A stretch of DNA of 44,463 nt from an uncultured Mollicutes bacterium (GCA_900540705.1 UQGR01000010.1:1-44463), one strand, 5' to 3'; shown: positions 16,966-26,320, counted from the first letter of the stretch. Numbers and translations: made by a program. The notes: generated by a model from the letters alone, not told the origin.

Positions 16966-18371
16966 ATCGCAAGCTTCTTTGCCTTTTCTATAGCATCGTC
17001 AATCGTTCCAACCAGTCTAAAGGCTTCTTCAGGTAGGTCATCGTGTAGCCCATCTAAAATTTCCTTAAATCCGCGAACCGTTTCCTTTATAGGTACATAC
17101 GCCCCTGGAACTCCCGTGAATTGACCACCTATAAACATATTTTGAGATAGGAACAAGCGAATACGACGTGCTCGTAAAACAACTAGCTTATCCTCCTCAG
17201 ATAGTTCATCCATACCTAAAATTGCTATAATGTCTAGCAATTCATTATATCTTTGAATGATTTGCTGAACACGCCTTGCAACCTCATAGTGCTCCTTACC
17301 AACAATCTCTGGAGATAAAGCTCTAGATGTTGAGGCTAGTGGATCAACCGCAGGATAAATACCCTCCTCAGTAAGCTTTCTAGAAAGGTTTGTTGTAGCA
17401 TCCAAGTGAATAAACGTAGTTGCAGGAGCTGGATCTGTATAGTCATCTGCTGGTACATAAATGGCTTGAATAGAGGTGATAGAACCATCCTTTGTAGAGG
17501 TAATTCTCTCCTGTAGCTTACCCATTTCAGTAGCTAGTGTGGGCTGATATCCTACAGCAGAAGGCATACGCCCTAATAAGGCAGAAACCTCAGAGCCTGC
17601 CTGGGTAAATCGGAAAATATTATCGATAAATAAAAGTACATCCTGGTGCTCCTGGTCTCTAAAGTACTCTGCAAGCGTCAGTCCCGTTAAAGCAACTCTC
17701 ATACGAGCTCCTGGTGGTTCATTCATCTGTCCAAATACCATAGCCGTCTTCTGAATAACTCCACTTTCACTCATTTCAGAATAAAGATCATTACCCTCTC
17801 TAGTACGCTCTCCTACTCCTGTGAATACAGAAATCCCTCCGTGCTCCTGGGCAACATTATGAATTAACTCCTGAATTAAAACAGTTTTGCCAACACCAGC
17901 ACCACCAAATAAACCAATCTTTCCACCTTTAATATAAGGTGCTAAAAGGTCAACAACCTTGATTCCTGTTTCAAGAATTTCCACCTCAGAAGACAAATCC
18001 TCTAGTGTAGGCGCATCCGTATGAATAGGCATATGCTTTTCCTTATCTAAAGGCTCTTTATTGTCTATAGGCTGTCCTAAAACATTAAAAACGCGTCCCA
18101 AGGTTTTGTTTCCAACAGGTACCATAATCGGATTTCCCGTATTATGCACCCTCATACCACGGACAAGACCATCTGTTGAATCCATCGCTATACAGCGAAC
18201 AATTTTGTTTCCAATATGAAGGGCAACCTCTAATGTCAGGTGGATTTCCACCCCGTGGTTCTCCTCTTTATTTACATGTATAGTTAAAGCATCATTAATT
18301 TTAGGTAGTTCTGAATCTTCAAATAAAACGTCAACTACTGGACCTTTTACTTCTACTACTTTCCCAAACAT
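16962..18371 (-). CDS. atpD: F-type ATP synthase beta subunit
   Basis: A 469-residue catalytic subunit of F1. The Walker A motif GGAGVGKT, the catalytic GERTREGNDLY segment, and the Walker B LLFIDNIFRFTQAG are visible, with DPAPATTFIHLDA in the DELSEED-bearing half; the hinge reads DELSEEDK. Length is standard. The start overlaps the atpG stop by one base (TAATG) and the end overlaps atpC by 4 nt, so the F1 genes are translationally coupled. Confidence 0.99.
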   Translation of the reverse strand: MFGKVVEVKGPVVDVLFEDSELPKINDALTIHVNKEENHGVEIHLTLEVALHIGNKIVRCIAMDSTDGLVRGMRVHNTGNPIMVPVGNKTLGRVFNVLGQPIDNKEPLDKEKHMPIHTDAPTLEDLSSEVEILETGIKVVDLLAPYIKGGKIGLFGGAGVGKTVLIQELIHNVAQEHGGISVFTGVGERTREGNDLYSEMSESGVIQKTAMVFGQMNEPPGARMRVALTGLTLAEYFRDQEHQDVLLFIDNIFRFTQAGSEVSALLGRMPSAVGYQPTLATEMGKLQERITSTKDGSITSIQAIYVPADDYTDPAPATTFIHLDATTNLSRKLTEEGIYPAVDPLASTSRALSPEIVGKEHYEVARRVQQIIQRYNELLDIIAILGMDELSEEDKLVVLRARRIRLFLSQNMFIGGQFTGVPGAYVPIKETVRGFKEILDGLHDDLPEEAFRLVGTIDDAIEKAKKLAI

Positions 18372-19246
18372 TACGCTTCTCCTCCTATCGCATTCGCTCC
18401 ACCAATGATGTCAATTAATTCTGTCGTAATCGCACCCTGACGAGCTCTATTATATAACAATTGCAGCTTTCCAATCACCTCAGAAGCATTATCTGTTGCG
18501 TTCCTCATTGAATTCATTCTCGCAGAATGCTCAGAAACCTTCGCATCTAAAATAATTCCAAATAGCATGTCCTGAATATACATCGGCAAAACCAAATTCA
18601 AAGTCTTCTCTATTCCTGTCTCATAGACATAATCTATAGAAGACTCTGCTCCTTCTAAAGAGGCAATCGGTAAAAGCTCCTCAAACACAATCTCCTGAGA
18701 TAGACTATTAATGTAATGATTATAAATCACCACTAGCTTGTCAATTCCTCCCTCTAAGTAAGAATGGATAAAATTCTTCGCTAGAGGTAAAATATCTAAA
18801 AACATCACATCATCTCGAATTAAAGTTGGTGTGTCTGATATCATATTAAATTTTTTTCTTTTTAAGAAACTGAATCCCTGTTTCCCAATTGCACCACATA
18901 TAAATTCCTCATTTGAGGAATGCGTATTTGCGATTCTTTCCTCCAACGCTTTATAGATAGAGGAATTATAGGCACCAGCTAAGCCACGATCCGAGGTGAT
19001 AATCAGGTAGGCTGTTTTCTTCACCTGCCGCTCCGTCAATAAGGGGTGCTGATAATCCTCACTTGCTTTAGAAATCATCTGCTTCACCATATTCGCTTTT
19101 CTCACCATGAAATCCTGATAGCCCTTAAAACTCTTTTCTGCTTTTTTCACCTTAGAAGAGCTGACCATATACATAGCTTTTGTTATTTGTGCGGTACTTT
19201 CCGTTGAGGCAATTCTCTTCTTTACTTCTCGTAATGAATTCGCCAC
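18371..19246 (-). CDS. atpG: F-type ATP synthase gamma subunit
   Basis: A 291-residue central rotor shaft. The conserved N terminus LREVKKRIASTESTAQITKA and the C-terminal YNRARQGAITTELIDIIGGA, which form the coiled coil inside the alpha3-beta3 hexamer, are both intact; SDRGLAGAYN in the Rossmann-like domain is also conserved. It lies 8 nt after atpA and overlaps the atpD start. Confidence 0.98.
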   Translation of the reverse strand: MANSLREVKKRIASTESTAQITKAMYMVSSSKVKKAEKSFKGYQDFMVRKANMVKQMISKASEDYQHPLLTERQVKKTAYLIITSDRGLAGAYNSSIYKALEERIANTHSSNEEFICGAIGKQGFSFLKRKKFNMISDTPTLIRDDVMFLDILPLAKNFIHSYLEGGIDKLVVIYNHYINSLSQEIVFEELLPIASLEGAESSIDYVYETGIEKTLNLVLPMYIQDMLFGIILDAKVSEHSARMNSMRNATDNASEVIGKLQLLYNRARQGAITTELIDIIGGANAIGGEA

Positions 19247-19254
19247 TCTATCAC

Positions 19255-20763
19255 CTACTCAAATTTCTTTTTAAAGGAAACTAAATAGGCATCTAGCTGT
19301 TCCTTTTCAGGAAGAACCTTATGTTCTCTAATATACTCAGCAATCTCCTTGCCTGCCTGATCCACCTTTAAATCCAAATAAAGCTGTTCTTCAAATCTAG
19401 CCAAATTTTCAACAGGAATGGTATCCAAAATTCCACTCGTCAAGCAGTAGAGAATGAGGGCTTCCTCTTCCATAGCCAAGGTTACATGTAAGCCTTGTTT
19501 CAATATCTCCTGAGTTCTTCTACCACGGTCTAATCTTGCCTTAGTAGAAGCATCTAAATCTGAACCAAACTGTGTAAAGGCTTCAAGCTCTCGATAGGAA
19601 GCTAAATCTAGTCTCAAGGTACCAGATACCTTTTTGATTGCTTTTGTCTGGGCAGCACCACCAACACGAGATACAGATAATCCCGCATTAATTGCAGGCC
19701 GTATTCCTTTATAGAAATAGTCAGACTGTAAGAAAATTTGTCCATCGGTAATAGAGATTACATTGGTAGGAATGTAAGCAGAAATATCTCCTGCCTGTGT
19801 TTCGATGATTGGTAAGGCAGTTATACTTCCTCCTCCAAGCGAGTCATTCAATTTAGCAGCACGCTCTAACAAACGAGAATGAAGATAGAATACATCTCCT
19901 GGATAGGCTTCTCTTCCTGGCGGACGATGTAATAATAGGGACATCTCACGATATGCAACTGCATGCTTAGATAAATCATCATAAATGATTAAAACGTCCT
20001 TGCCCTGAAACATAAAATATTCTGCTAAAGAAACACCTGCATAAGGTGCCAAATAAAGCATTGGTGCTGGATAAGAAGCGGACGCTGAAACAATGATGGA
20101 ATACTTCATTGCATCATGATTCTTTAACGTTTCATAGACGTTAGAAACTGTAGATTCCTTTTGACCAATCGCAACATATATACAGATTACATTTTGGCCC
20201 TTTTGGTTCAAAATCGTATCAATTGCAATAGAAGTTTTTCCAGTTTGTCTATCTCCGATAATCAATTCTCTTTGGCCTCGTCCAATGGGTACTAATGCAT
20301 CTAACACCTTAATTCCCGTCTGTAATGGTGTATTGACACTACTTCTATCCATAACACCTGTTGCCTTTACCTCAATTGGTCTGGTCTTGGTCGCTTTAAT
20401 AGCACCGCCTCCATCTAAAGGCTGCCCTAGAGAGTTAATAACACGCCCTATAAATTCCTCTCCAACAGGAATTTCCAATACTCTGCCGCTGCATTTTACA
20501 ACATCCCCCTCTTTAATTTTTGAGGAATCTCCTAATAAAATAACACCGACGCTGTCCTTTCTTAAATCCTGAACCATACCATATACATCATTTGGGAAAA
20601 TCAAAAGCTCAGATGACATCGCATTATCTAGTCCATATACAACAGCTATGCCATCTCCAACCTCTACTACTCGACCAACATTCTCTGTATAAATTTGTTC
20701 CTTATAAGCTTTGATTTGTTCCTTTATCAAGCTTGATATTTCAGATAAATTTATATTCGCCAT
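19255..20763 (-). CDS. atpA: F-type ATP synthase alpha subunit
   Basis: A 502-residue non-catalytic nucleotide-binding subunit of F1. The Walker A motif GDRQTGKT, the LIIYDDLSKHA Walker B strand, and the family signature PAINAGLSVSRVGGAAQ are present. The N terminus EISSLIKEQIKAY binds the delta subunit and peripheral stalk. Normal length and order between atpH and atpG. Confidence 0.99.
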   Translation of the reverse strand: MANINLSEISSLIKEQIKAYKEQIYTENVGRVVEVGDGIAVVYGLDNAMSSELLIFPNDVYGMVQDLRKDSVGVILLGDSSKIKEGDVVKCSGRVLEIPVGEEFIGRVINSLGQPLDGGGAIKATKTRPIEVKATGVMDRSSVNTPLQTGIKVLDALVPIGRGQRELIIGDRQTGKTSIAIDTILNQKGQNVICIYVAIGQKESTVSNVYETLKNHDAMKYSIIVSASASYPAPMLYLAPYAGVSLAEYFMFQGKDVLIIYDDLSKHAVAYREMSLLLHRPPGREAYPGDVFYLHSRLLERAAKLNDSLGGGSITALPIIETQAGDISAYIPTNVISITDGQIFLQSDYFYKGIRPAINAGLSVSRVGGAAQTKAIKKVSGTLRLDLASYRELEAFTQFGSDLDASTKARLDRGRRTQEILKQGLHVTLAMEEEALILYCLTSGILDTIPVENLARFEEQLYLDLKVDQAGKEIAEYIREHKVLPEKEQLDAYLVSFKKKFE

Positions 20764-20777
20764 ATATTTATCCTTTC

Positions 20778-21296
20778 CTATAGTGTTTCCTTCATCTTAT
20801 TCAGCATATTTTTTAAACTAATATCAATGCTTTCGCCATTACAAATAATTTGCATGCCGTATAAGATTTTTGGATTCACTGTATTTTCTATAATTAATTT
20901 TTTTTCTGGGTATCTTTGCTGTAACCTTTTTGTCACAACCTTAAGTCTATCCTTTGTTAAAACTTCTGAGCTGATGACTTCAACCTTCAAAATTTGATTA
21001 TATTCACTGAAAAGCTTACTATATTCTTCCTTGATTTGTTGTATCGTATGAAAGCGTTGATTCTTAACTAGAATATTCAAAAACTCTATGAAAGATTGAT
21101 CAAAAGATTGAAATACCTTAGAAATTACCTTAAGCTTTTCCTCTATATCTAATAGAGGAGAGGCTACTAGTTTGATAAATTCCGTTTCGGAACTTGTTAC
21201 ATCAATAACTGCATTTAAATAATCTAAATAAAGCTCTACTTTCTTTTCCTCAAGTGCTATATCGAACAATGCCTTAGCATATTCATATTCGACCAT
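20778..21296 (-). CDS. atpH: F-type ATP synthase delta subunit
   Basis: A 172-residue peripheral-stalk subunit linking b to the top of F1. YAKALFDIALEE at the N terminus and a C-terminal segment IIENTVNPKILYGMQI match the family. Overlaps the atpF stop by one base (TAATG). Confidence 0.95.
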   Translation of the reverse strand: MVEYEYAKALFDIALEEKKVELYLDYLNAVIDVTSSETEFIKLVASPLLDIEEKLKVISKVFQSFDQSFIEFLNILVKNQRFHTIQQIKEEYSKLFSEYNQILKVEVISSEVLTKDRLKVVTKRLQQRYPEKKLIIENTVNPKILYGMQIICNGESIDISLKNMLNKMKETL

Positions 21297-21847
21297 TAAT
21301 CAATATCCCCTTTCAGAATTTCATCGACAACATCCATATATTTGTCCTGATCAATTTCTTTGGCTACTATCTTTTCAGCAGCTGTAAAGGCAATATCTAC
21401 AATTTCCTGGCGGATTTGTTTTTGCATGCTATTTTTTTCTTGTTCTAGCTCTAATTCTAAATTTTCTAAACGATTCTTAGCTTCCTGCTTTGCTTCACTG
21501 ATAATGAGTTCTCTTCTCATATTTCCATCCTTCTCTGCTTTAGCAAGAATATCTCTAACGGAAGCTTTTGCATTTGCTAGTTCTGTTGCTAATTCTTCTT
21601 CTAAAAGTTTCGCTGATTCCTTAGAATTTTTCGCTTGCTCTAATGCACTATCCATCGCTTCTCTTCTTTTTTCTAATATATTGGTGATTGGTTTCCACAG
21701 AAAAAAGCGAATCACAATAAATAATATAATAGTAGCAAATAGCTGAATGAGTAAATCACGAACGTCTGAGCCTGTAATTTGCATATTTGTAAGAGGTCCT
21801 AAACAGCTGTTCACTGCTTCGGCAATCTTATTTAAAATCTCATCCAT
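21296..21847 (-). CDS. atpF: F-type ATP synthase b subunit
   Basis: A 183-residue peripheral stalk protein: one transmembrane helix (about 29-48, LLIQLFATIILFIVIRFFLW) then a long charged helix (about 55-170) rich in Ala/Glu/Lys that forms the right-handed coiled coil. The KPITNILEKRREAMDSAL segment after the helix is typical. It lies 47 nt after atpE. Confidence 0.95.
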   Translation of the reverse strand: MDEILNKIAEAVNSCLGPLTNMQITGSDVRDLLIQLFATIILFIVIRFFLWKPITNILEKRREAMDSALEQAKNSKESAKLLEEELATELANAKASVRDILAKAEKDGNMRRELIISEAKQEAKNRLENLELELEQEKNSMQKQIRQEIVDIAFTAAEKIVAKEIDQDKYMDVVDEILKGDID

Positions 21848-21894
21848 GATTTCTTTATACTATTGCTCAAAAGAGCAATCATCCTTTCCTTATT

Positions 21895-22176
21895 TTACTT
21901 ACCTAATAGCATTAAAGCAACGATAAATCCATATAGACCTGTAGTCTCTGATACAGCCTGTCCTATCAACATGGTAATGGTAATTTTACCAGAAGCCTCT
22001 GGCTGACGACCAATAGCTTCAACAGCCTTAGCAGCAACATTACCTTCACCAATAGCGGCTCCAACACCAGTAAATACAGCTATACCAGCACCGATATACG
22101 CCATACCACTTTTAAAGAACTCATTATACTGAGCTACCTCTGCTAAAAAATTCATAATAAATGTTAAAATTTGCAT
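21895..22176 (-). CDS. atpE: F-type ATP synthase c subunit with two-carboxylate Na+-type site
   Basis: A 93-residue rotor ring subunit: a short N-terminal extension (about 1-22), helix 1 (about 24-52), the polar loop RQPEASGK (57-64) and helix 2 (about 65-92). The ion-carrying Glu is Glu77 in VSETTGLY, followed by Thr78, Thr79 and Tyr82, which is the Na+-binding signature of anaerobe c-rings. On helix 1 the position occupied by Gln in Ilyobacter-type rings is Glu44 (GEGN), giving two carboxylates, as described for Fusobacterium nucleatum. This predicts a Na+-driven (or Na+/H+ dual) ATP synthase; ion choice is inferred. AAGGAGAAG precedes the ATG. Confidence 0.96.
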   Translation of the reverse strand: MQILTFIMNFLAEVAQYNEFFKSGMAYIGAGIAVFTGVGAAIGEGNVAAKAVEAIGRQPEASGKITITMLIGQAVSETTGLYGFIVALMLLGK

Positions 22177-22193
22177 AATTCTTCTCCTTTAAT

Positions 22194-22880
22194 TTAACTA
22201 TATATTTTTTCTTCATCTTTAATCTTCATAGAAGTAAAGATAATAGACAGAATAACAAATACTGCTGTTTGAATAAGACCAAATCCTATATCAAACACAA
22301 TATTTACCACGGGCATAATTGGAACTGCCCACCAGCCAGCAAAACCTTTAATCAGTAATGCAATAACTGAACCACTAATAATATTACCAAACAAACGTAA
22401 GCACAAAGAAATTGGCAAGGATATTTCACTGATAATGTTCATAGGAAGCATTACTGGGTTAGGATCAATAAATCCCTTTAAATATCCTAAAAATCCATTC
22501 GAGGCTATTCCTGCTCCTTGAATAACGAAAAAGGATGTCAATGCCAAGGCCAAGGTAATCATAATATAGCTTGTTGGATTTTCTAATAAAAATACAGCAG
22601 ATATATTTGAAAAGAAAATAAAGATTGCTATAGATAAAAACCAAGGGGCAAAGGTTTTCCACCTTTTTCCAATGTTTTGTTTTATAAAATTATTCATCAT
22701 CTCTACAAGCATCATCATAGGCACTAGCCATAATGGTGTTTTTTTGAGAGGATCCACTTTTTTAATTTTAAAGCTTAATAATATAAATACTAGGCATAAC
22801 ACAACTGTGATAATCAAGGTAGACATAACTGGCTTCGAAATTGTGCTTAAATCACAAAAGCTTCGCCAAAACTCATCCAC
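22194..22880 (-). CDS. atpB: F-type ATP synthase a subunit
   Basis: A 228-residue stator channel with about five or six transmembrane helices. The essential Arg is in LCLRLFGNIISG (helix 4), and the last helix ends near QTAVFVILSIIF. It forms the ion half-channels facing the c-ring. It begins with GTG at 22880, overlapping the atpI stop (TAGTG), with GAGGGTGA upstream. Confidence 0.95.
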   Translation of the reverse strand: MDEFWRSFCDLSTISKPVMSTLIITVVLCLVFILLSFKIKKVDPLKKTPLWLVPMMMLVEMMNNFIKQNIGKRWKTFAPWFLSIAIFIFFSNISAVFLLENPTSYIMITLALALTSFFVIQGAGIASNGFLGYLKGFIDPNPVMLPMNIISEISLPISLCLRLFGNIISGSVIALLIKGFAGWWAVPIMPVVNIVFDIGFGLIQTAVFVILSIIFTSMKIKDEEKIYS

Positions 22881-23296
22881 TATTCACTCACCCTCTTTCT
22901 AAATATAAGATAAACTATAATTAAAACCACCTTTACAGTAGCATATCCTGAAAAAGCGATAACTAAATTCCAAATCCCATTAGGGTTTCCATATACTTCT
23001 TTAAAAAATATGGCTAAAAAAATTCCAATAAATACAAGCATTCGAAAGAGAACACCAATCCAAGCTTGTCGTTTTGCCATAACGGAAGCCGTATCAGGAT
23101 ATAGCTCTGCCATTCGTAAAATTCTTCTATTTGTTTTAATCATTAAACCAAAGTTTAAAAGTCCTGTACAAACACCAATCAAATAGTAAATCCAGTCCAA
23201 CTTACAGACCCCTAAAATTATAGCTGTAATTGCTGCAACACCCCAGGTGATAGGAACAACTAAAATACTAATTCTTTGGTCCATTTTTTGTTGCAT
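22880..23296 (-). CDS. atpI: ATP synthase-associated membrane protein AtpI (subunit I)
   Basis: A 138-residue protein with four transmembrane helices (about 12-30, 35-55, 82-100, 108-132). Topology, size and position ahead of atpB match subunit I, which helps c-ring assembly in several species. A strong AGGAGG lies 9 nt before the ATG. It starts inside the last 29 nt of atpZ. Confidence 0.82.
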   Translation of the reverse strand: MQQKMDQRISILVVPITWGVAAITAIILGVCKLDWIYYLIGVCTGLLNFGLMIKTNRRILRMAELYPDTASVMAKRQAWIGVLFRMLVFIGIFLAIFFKEVYGNPNGIWNLVIAFSGYATVKVVLIIVYLIFRKRVSE

Positions 23297-23498
23297 TTGT
23301 TTTATCCTCCTGCTTCAAAAGTCTTAAGAGGGTAACGATAAAGCTAACAAGTCCGCATATAGCACCCAAGGCACTTAATACGCCTGGCCATACAGAATTA
23401 GCATCTATCCTAACTCCTATAAAATATCCTATCAAAAGTAAGATTACTATTGTAAGCAACCCTTGCGTTGCTACTACATAATACTTAGCAAATTTCAT
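23268..23498 (-). CDS. atpZ: AtpZ/AtpI-family two-helix membrane protein
   Basis: A 76-residue protein with two transmembrane helices (about 10-30 and 38-58) and a charged tail; the GYFIGVRID turn is typical of the AtpZ (PF09527-like) group encoded at the head of atp operons and proposed to be involved in Mg2+/Ca2+ handling or assembly. The correct ATG is at 23498, overlapping the upp stop by one base (TAATG); the longer frame starting at 23528 lies inside upp. Confidence 0.82.
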   Translation of the reverse strand: MKFAKYYVVATQGLLTIVILLLIGYFIGVRIDANSVWPGVLSALGAICGLVSFIVTLLRLLKQEDKTNATKNGPKN

Positions 23499-24121
23499 TA
23501 TTTCGTCCCAAATAAACGATCTCCACAATCACCCAAGCCAGGAACTATGTACCCCTTTTCGTTTAGCTTTTCATCGACTGCAGCCAAGTACACATCTACA
23601 TCTGGATGATCCTTTTGTAAGGTTTCTACCCCTTCAGGGGCTCCAACCAAACCGACATAGCGAATATCCTTACAGCCTCGTTTTTTCAGCATTGTGATAG
23701 CTGCAGAGGCACTTCCTCCTGTGGCTAGCATTGGATCAACTACTAAAACAATAGAATTTACAATGGAATCAGGAAATTTCGCATAATACTCACAAGGCTC
23801 TAAAGTTGTTTCATCCCGGTATAATCCGATAAAACCGACCTTAGCGGTAGGAATCATACTTCTTATTCCTTCAACCATACCTAGCCCTGCCCTTAAAATA
23901 GGAACAATAACTACTTCACTTGCAAGCTCATATTGTAAAGACTTACAAATCGGAGTCTTTACTTCTATTCTTTTTAAAGGGAAGTTTTTACTTATTTCAT
24001 AGGCCATTAAGCCTGCAATTTCTTCTACATTTTGATAAAAGTCTTTGGTATTTGTCTGTTCCTTTCGAATTAGAGTTAGTTTATGCTTGATTAAAGAATG
24101 ATCTAATATCGTAAGACTCAT
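23498..24121 (-). CDS. upp: Uracil phosphoribosyltransferase
   Basis: A 207-residue salvage enzyme making UMP from uracil and PRPP. The PRPP-binding loop VVDPMLATGGSASAA and the VPILRAGLGMVEG segment are clear, and the C-terminal GDCGDRLFGTK is typical. The ATG at 24121 overlaps the rpiB stop (ATGA) and has AGGAGG 7 nt upstream; the ATG two codons earlier is too close to it. The upp-atp order is common in Bacillota. Confidence 0.97.
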   Translation of the reverse strand: MSLTILDHSLIKHKLTLIRKEQTNTKDFYQNVEEIAGLMAYEISKNFPLKRIEVKTPICKSLQYELASEVVIVPILRAGLGMVEGIRSMIPTAKVGFIGLYRDETTLEPCEYYAKFPDSIVNSIVLVVDPMLATGGSASAAITMLKKRGCKDIRYVGLVGAPEGVETLQKDHPDVDVYLAAVDEKLNEKGYIVPGLGDCGDRLFGTK

Positions 24122-24567
24122 TTCCATTCCTCCTCATAATTTTTTATTTTCTGAATTCTTCTCATATGACGCTCATTTTCAGAAAAAGGAGTCTTTAACC
24201 AAGTCTCTACTATTTCCTTTGCTGTTGAAACATCTGTATATTTTGCAGACAATGCAAGGCAATTTGAATCATTATGCTGCCTTGTAAGCAAAGCAGCATC
24301 TACATTGTAAACTAATGCACATCGTACGCCCTTTACTTTATTGGCAATGATGGACATCCCAATTCCTGTAGAACAAATGACAATACCTTTTTTTGCCATA
24401 CCAGTCTGAACGTCTTTAGCAACCTGATAGCCAAAATCCGTGTAATCACAGCTTTCTTTAGAATTCGTGCCACGATCTAATACTTCATAGCCTAAAGTTT
24501 GAAGCAAGGTAATGATTTCTTTTTTAAGATCTACCGCCGAATGATCACAACCAATTGAAATATACAT
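24118..24567 (-). CDS. rpiB: Ribose 5-phosphate isomerase B
   Basis: A 149-residue RpiB/LacA-type isomerase interconverting ribose 5-phosphate and ribulose 5-phosphate. IGCDHSAVDLKKEI, YTDFGYQVA, the catalytic Cys in ICSTGIGMSIIANK and the RQHNDSNCLALSAK motif are present. The ATG at 24567 has GGAGG 7 nt upstream; the longer frame to 24612 lacks one. It supplies ribose 5-phosphate for PRPP used by upp, its overlapping neighbour (inference). Confidence 0.95.
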   Translation of the reverse strand: MYISIGCDHSAVDLKKEIITLLQTLGYEVLDRGTNSKESCDYTDFGYQVAKDVQTGMAKKGIVICSTGIGMSIIANKVKGVRCALVYNVDAALLTRQHNDSNCLALSAKYTDVSTAKEIVETWLKTPFSENERHMRRIQKIKNYEEEWK

Positions 24568-24673
24568 AGTTCTTCCTCCATTACTTATTTTCGTTTTATT
24601 TAAAGAATTCAATTCATAAATAAATCAAATATACTGAATATTCTTCCAGAAATTAGTAAAATATCCTTTATAC

Positions 24674-24679
24674 ATTATA
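24674..24679 (-). promoter_or_regulatory. Candidate -10 box for the rpiB-upp-atp operon
   Basis: TATAAT on the minus strand about 107 nt before rpiB. The -35 (about CTTAAT) is weak. The leader between it and rpiB shows no obvious riboswitch. Confidence 0.45.
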
Positions 24680-24737
24680 ACATATTTTTCACGATTATTA
24701 AGAAAAAAATTAATTTATTTTTGAAGTAATTTGATAG

Positions 24738-24769
24738 AAAAGACGCAGAAATCAAAATATTCCTACGCC
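24738..24769 (-). terminator. Terminator of the pectin-utilisation operon
   Basis: Stem GGCGTAG/CTGCGTC (with G-U pairs, extendable to about 11 bp) followed by TTTT on the minus strand, 12 nt after the polygalacturonase stop. Confidence 0.6.
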
Positions 24770-24780
24770 TTTTTATCTTA

Positions 24781-26319
24781 TTATTTTTCTTTAAAAGACT
24801 TTACTTCTACTTTCGTTACCTTCTCTTTTTTCAAGCCTTCAAAAACCACATGATTGAGGAAAACCTTGTCTACATAATTAAATATTAAACCTTCTCCGCT
24901 CATAGGGTCTAAAAAGTCCATCATAGCTGGTCTTCCTTCCACTGGATTATCAGCATATTTAAAACTAACATTTTCTAATTCAATAGAATGAATGGGAGCC
25001 TCTGGCAATCCATAAAATGTACCTGCAGCAACATTGACATCTTCACAATCAATATTTTTAAATTTAAAACTTCCCAAATAAGGAGTATTATCATCCACTG
25101 GTAATTTCTCCTTTGAATAAACATACTCTGAATGACCATCTGGGTCACAGAAATAAAACATATTGACAACAAGTGGAGTAAGTACTTCCTTCATTTTTAT
25201 ATCTTCAAAGGTTATACCATCTATAATAGCATCCTTACCTCTGCCTCGTCGTGTCTTAATTCTAAGTCCTCGATCTGTTTGGTTAAACAAACATTTAGAT
25301 ACAGTGATATCCTTTATTCCTCCACTCATTTCACTGCCTAACACAACTGCACCATGTCCAAAATTCATGGAACAATTCCGAATAGTGAACCTTGACGAAG
25401 GCTTCTTATATTTTCTTCCCATAAAAATTTTACCAGATTTAATTGCAATGCAATCATCTCCAACACTAAAGTAAACACCTATAATATCCACTCCATCGCA
25501 GGATTCAGGATCGCAGCCATCTGTATTTGGCGAATTTTTAGGACTTATGAGATTCATATCTAAAAATCGAATTTCCTCTGAAAAATAAGGATGTAAATTC
25601 CAAGATGGTGTATTTGTAACTGTTACACCTTGAAAAGAAATATTTTTACAATGATTTAAAAACACTCCACGTGGACGCCAAGCAATTCGTTTTGTACGAA
25701 CATCTACCCACCAATCCGCATTTTGAGCATTACCATCAATAACACCTTTACCAATAATCTTCACATTCTCCACGTTGATACCCGTTATAATGCTGGCAAA
25801 ACAATCTAAAGGGTTGCCCTCCCATGAACCAAGATTATATTCATCCTTCTCATCTGACGTATAAGTCATACCAGGTAATACAGGATAATGTGTACGGTCT
25901 ATATCTCCAATGAGATGTGCTTTTTCATGAAGTTCTATCGTTATATTACTTCGCAGTAATAATGGACCAGTATAGAAATCTCCTTCAGGAATATAAACTC
26001 TTCCACCATCAGGACAAGCATAAATACAAGCTTGTATAAAATTAGTATCATTATGCTTACCATCACCCACTGCACCAAAGGCTTTTACATTCAGACATAC
26101 AACTTCCTTGTCTGTTCTAAATTCTTTTTTGACATCTTTGATTTCTATAGAATATAGAGTATCTGGTTTTAAATTATAAATGGAATAGACGTTTTTATTG
26201 ATATTTTTTCCTACTACTTCACCATCCACCTTAATATCATAAGGGGATGTTTCATAAATGTCCTTGTTATCTAGTTCGATAGTTATACTTGTAGAGCTTA
26301 CAAAAATTATATTAAACAT
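24781..26319 (-). CDS. GH28 polygalacturonase, cytoplasmic
   Basis: A 512-residue pectin hydrolase. The N-terminal 75 residues look like a fibronectin-III-type domain. The parallel beta-helix begins at VKAFGAVGDGKHNDT (78-92). All GH28 catalytic motifs are present: NTDG (265-268), GDDC (287-290), FGHG (320-323) and RIKT (353-356). There is no signal peptide, so it should hydrolyse imported oligogalacturonides, probably from the end like exo-acting relatives (inference). I use ATG at 26319 with GGAGG before it; a longer in-frame start at 26334 overlaps that Shine-Dalgarno. It is the last gene of the transporter operon and starts 1 nt after the upstream membrane gene's stop. Confidence 0.92.
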   Translation of the reverse strand: MFNIIFVSSTSITIELDNKDIYETSPYDIKVDGEVVGKNINKNVYSIYNLKPDTLYSIEIKDVKKEFRTDKEVVCLNVKAFGAVGDGKHNDTNFIQACIYACPDGGRVYIPEGDFYTGPLLLRSNITIELHEKAHLIGDIDRTHYPVLPGMTYTSDEKDEYNLGSWEGNPLDCFASIITGINVENVKIIGKGVIDGNAQNADWWVDVRTKRIAWRPRGVFLNHCKNISFQGVTVTNTPSWNLHPYFSEEIRFLDMNLISPKNSPNTDGCDPESCDGVDIIGVYFSVGDDCIAIKSGKIFMGRKYKKPSSRFTIRNCSMNFGHGAVVLGSEMSGGIKDITVSKCLFNQTDRGLRIKTRRGRGKDAIIDGITFEDIKMKEVLTPLVVNMFYFCDPDGHSEYVYSKEKLPVDDNTPYLGSFKFKNIDCEDVNVAAGTFYGLPEAPIHSIELENVSFKYADNPVEGRPAMMDFLDPMSGEGLIFNYVDKVFLNHVVFEGLKKEKVTKVEVKSFKEK

Positions 26320-26320
26320 T

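Noticed and set aside
24580..24780. Possible riboswitch or small RNA in the rpiB upstream gap
   Set aside because: Only a -10 box and the preceding operon's terminator are visible; no conserved leader structure recognised.
25163..25474. Plus-strand frame of 103 residues
   Set aside because: Antisense to the GH28 catalytic region; shadow frame.
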